6,607 nucleotides of DNA. It comes from Spirochaetaceae bacterium. Its GTDB lineage: Bacteria; Spirochaetota; Spirochaetia; Treponematales; Breznakiellaceae. Shown here one piece after another: positions 6,203 through 6,607 of the stretch (positions within the stretch are counted from its first letter, which is position 1; every line of letters starts with the position of its first letter). The stretch lies in the NCBI GenBank assembly GCA_031265025.1, contig JAISDF010000035.1, positions 1-6,607 of the forward strand. The letters are read 5' to 3'. The position numbers and the translations under genes are program-made. Under the pieces are notes generated by a model. It searched no databases. It worked only from the letters and a program-made list of their open reading frames with translations, and had not been told where the DNA came from.

Positions 6203-6607
6203 ATTATTAAATTCATCTTTAGAAATAATAAAGGTCAGAATTATGATTACAAAACAGGAGGGACCGTAAAGGGAATCAATCTGCTCACTGCCTTCTATAA
6301 TTCAGAGAAGGACGGACAGGGTATCCGGCTTCCGATAGGATTCAGGGTCGTGGCAAAGACCGGGGAATACACGGATGACACAAGGGGAGAGAAGAAGAGA
6401 AAAAGTCCACAGACGAAGAACCAGATGATGCAGGAGATGATACGTCGTCATCTGCAAAACTAGGTACCATTCCGGTATATACTGGCAGATTCGTGGTGTT
6501 CATCGGCGGAAAACATGAGATTTATCAACAAACGGTGGAAGGTGTTTATATTTGAACTTAAGGATAACCGGAAGGTACCCGGCAGTGAGATGAAAAGGAA
6601 CCCGGGT
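6203..6607 (+). pseudogene. Remnant of an IS4/IS701-like DDE transposase
   Basis: The plus frame from 6203 reads without frameshift to the right edge and carries clear transposase features. These include YDYKTGGTVKGINLLTAFYN, LPIGFRVVAKTGEYTD, RKSPQTKN, then VPFRYILADSWCSSAENMRF and FELKDNRKV. In such transposases the D of L-x-DSW is a catalytic acidic residue and K-x-NR-V follows it. Recognisable similarity begins only near NKGQNYD (about 6230). The N-terminal part, with the first catalytic Asp and the start codon, is missing and is replaced by AT-rich DNA. A TAG at 6461-6463 interrupts the frame between HLQN and VPFRY, where relatives have one polar residue; one change from CAG or AAG would explain it. 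The product cannot be active as it stands. The gene may continue beyond the window. The exact IS family is uncertain. Confidence 0.85.

Noticed and set aside
6461..6463. TAG as a programmed pyrrolysine or readthrough codon
   Set aside because: The transposase also lacks its N-terminal region and start, so simple decay explains the stop better; no suppressor machinery is visible.

Overview
The window looks like a GC-rich bacterial chromosome segment with two unlike halves. Positions 1-5660 are a dense block of six genes, all on the minus strand and read from about 5660 down past the left edge. Positions 5661-6607 hold no intact gene: a leader, a cluster of short GC-rich hairpins and direct repeats, an AT-rich spacer, and the remains of a DDE transposase on the plus strand. 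The number of short-signal lipoproteins with relaxed lipoboxes, and a TolC / membrane-fusion pair with several unfamiliar lipoproteins, suggest a diderm bacterium, perhaps a spirochaete of the Treponema group. That placement is inference; no rRNA or marker gene is present.

In order of transcription the block encodes: a 342-residue helical lipoprotein (5660-4632); a TPR-repeat lipoprotein (4635-3991); a small alpha/beta lipoprotein (3994-3494); a TolC-family outer-membrane channel (3471-2035); a lipid-anchored periplasmic adaptor of the HlyD/RND membrane-fusion class (2038-641); and a lipoprotein with two SbsA/Big_5-type Ig-like domains that is cut by the left edge (660-1). Three junctions are 4-base ATGA stop/start overlaps, one is a 22-base gap, and the last is a 20-base overlap or a 37-base gap depending on the start. 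No terminator is visible between the genes, so this is almost certainly one translationally coupled operon.

The channel and the adaptor are the outer-membrane and periplasmic parts of a tripartite efflux or export machine. The inner-membrane pump (RND or ABC permease) is not in the window and probably lies beyond the left edge. The three lipoproteins before the channel and the Ig-like one after the adaptor have no function that can be read from sequence. Their co-translation makes them candidate accessory parts of the machine, and this is the most interesting lead here.

The right part looks like a mobile-DNA graveyard. Two perfect stems at 5826-5838 and 5877-5889 have the core GCGNAGC, known to fold into unusually stable DNA mini-hairpins. 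They sit among copies of GGAGCGAGGGG-like and TGGGGGYAGCGGA units. The transposase remnant (6203-6607) lacks its N-terminal part and has an in-frame TAG at 6461-6463.
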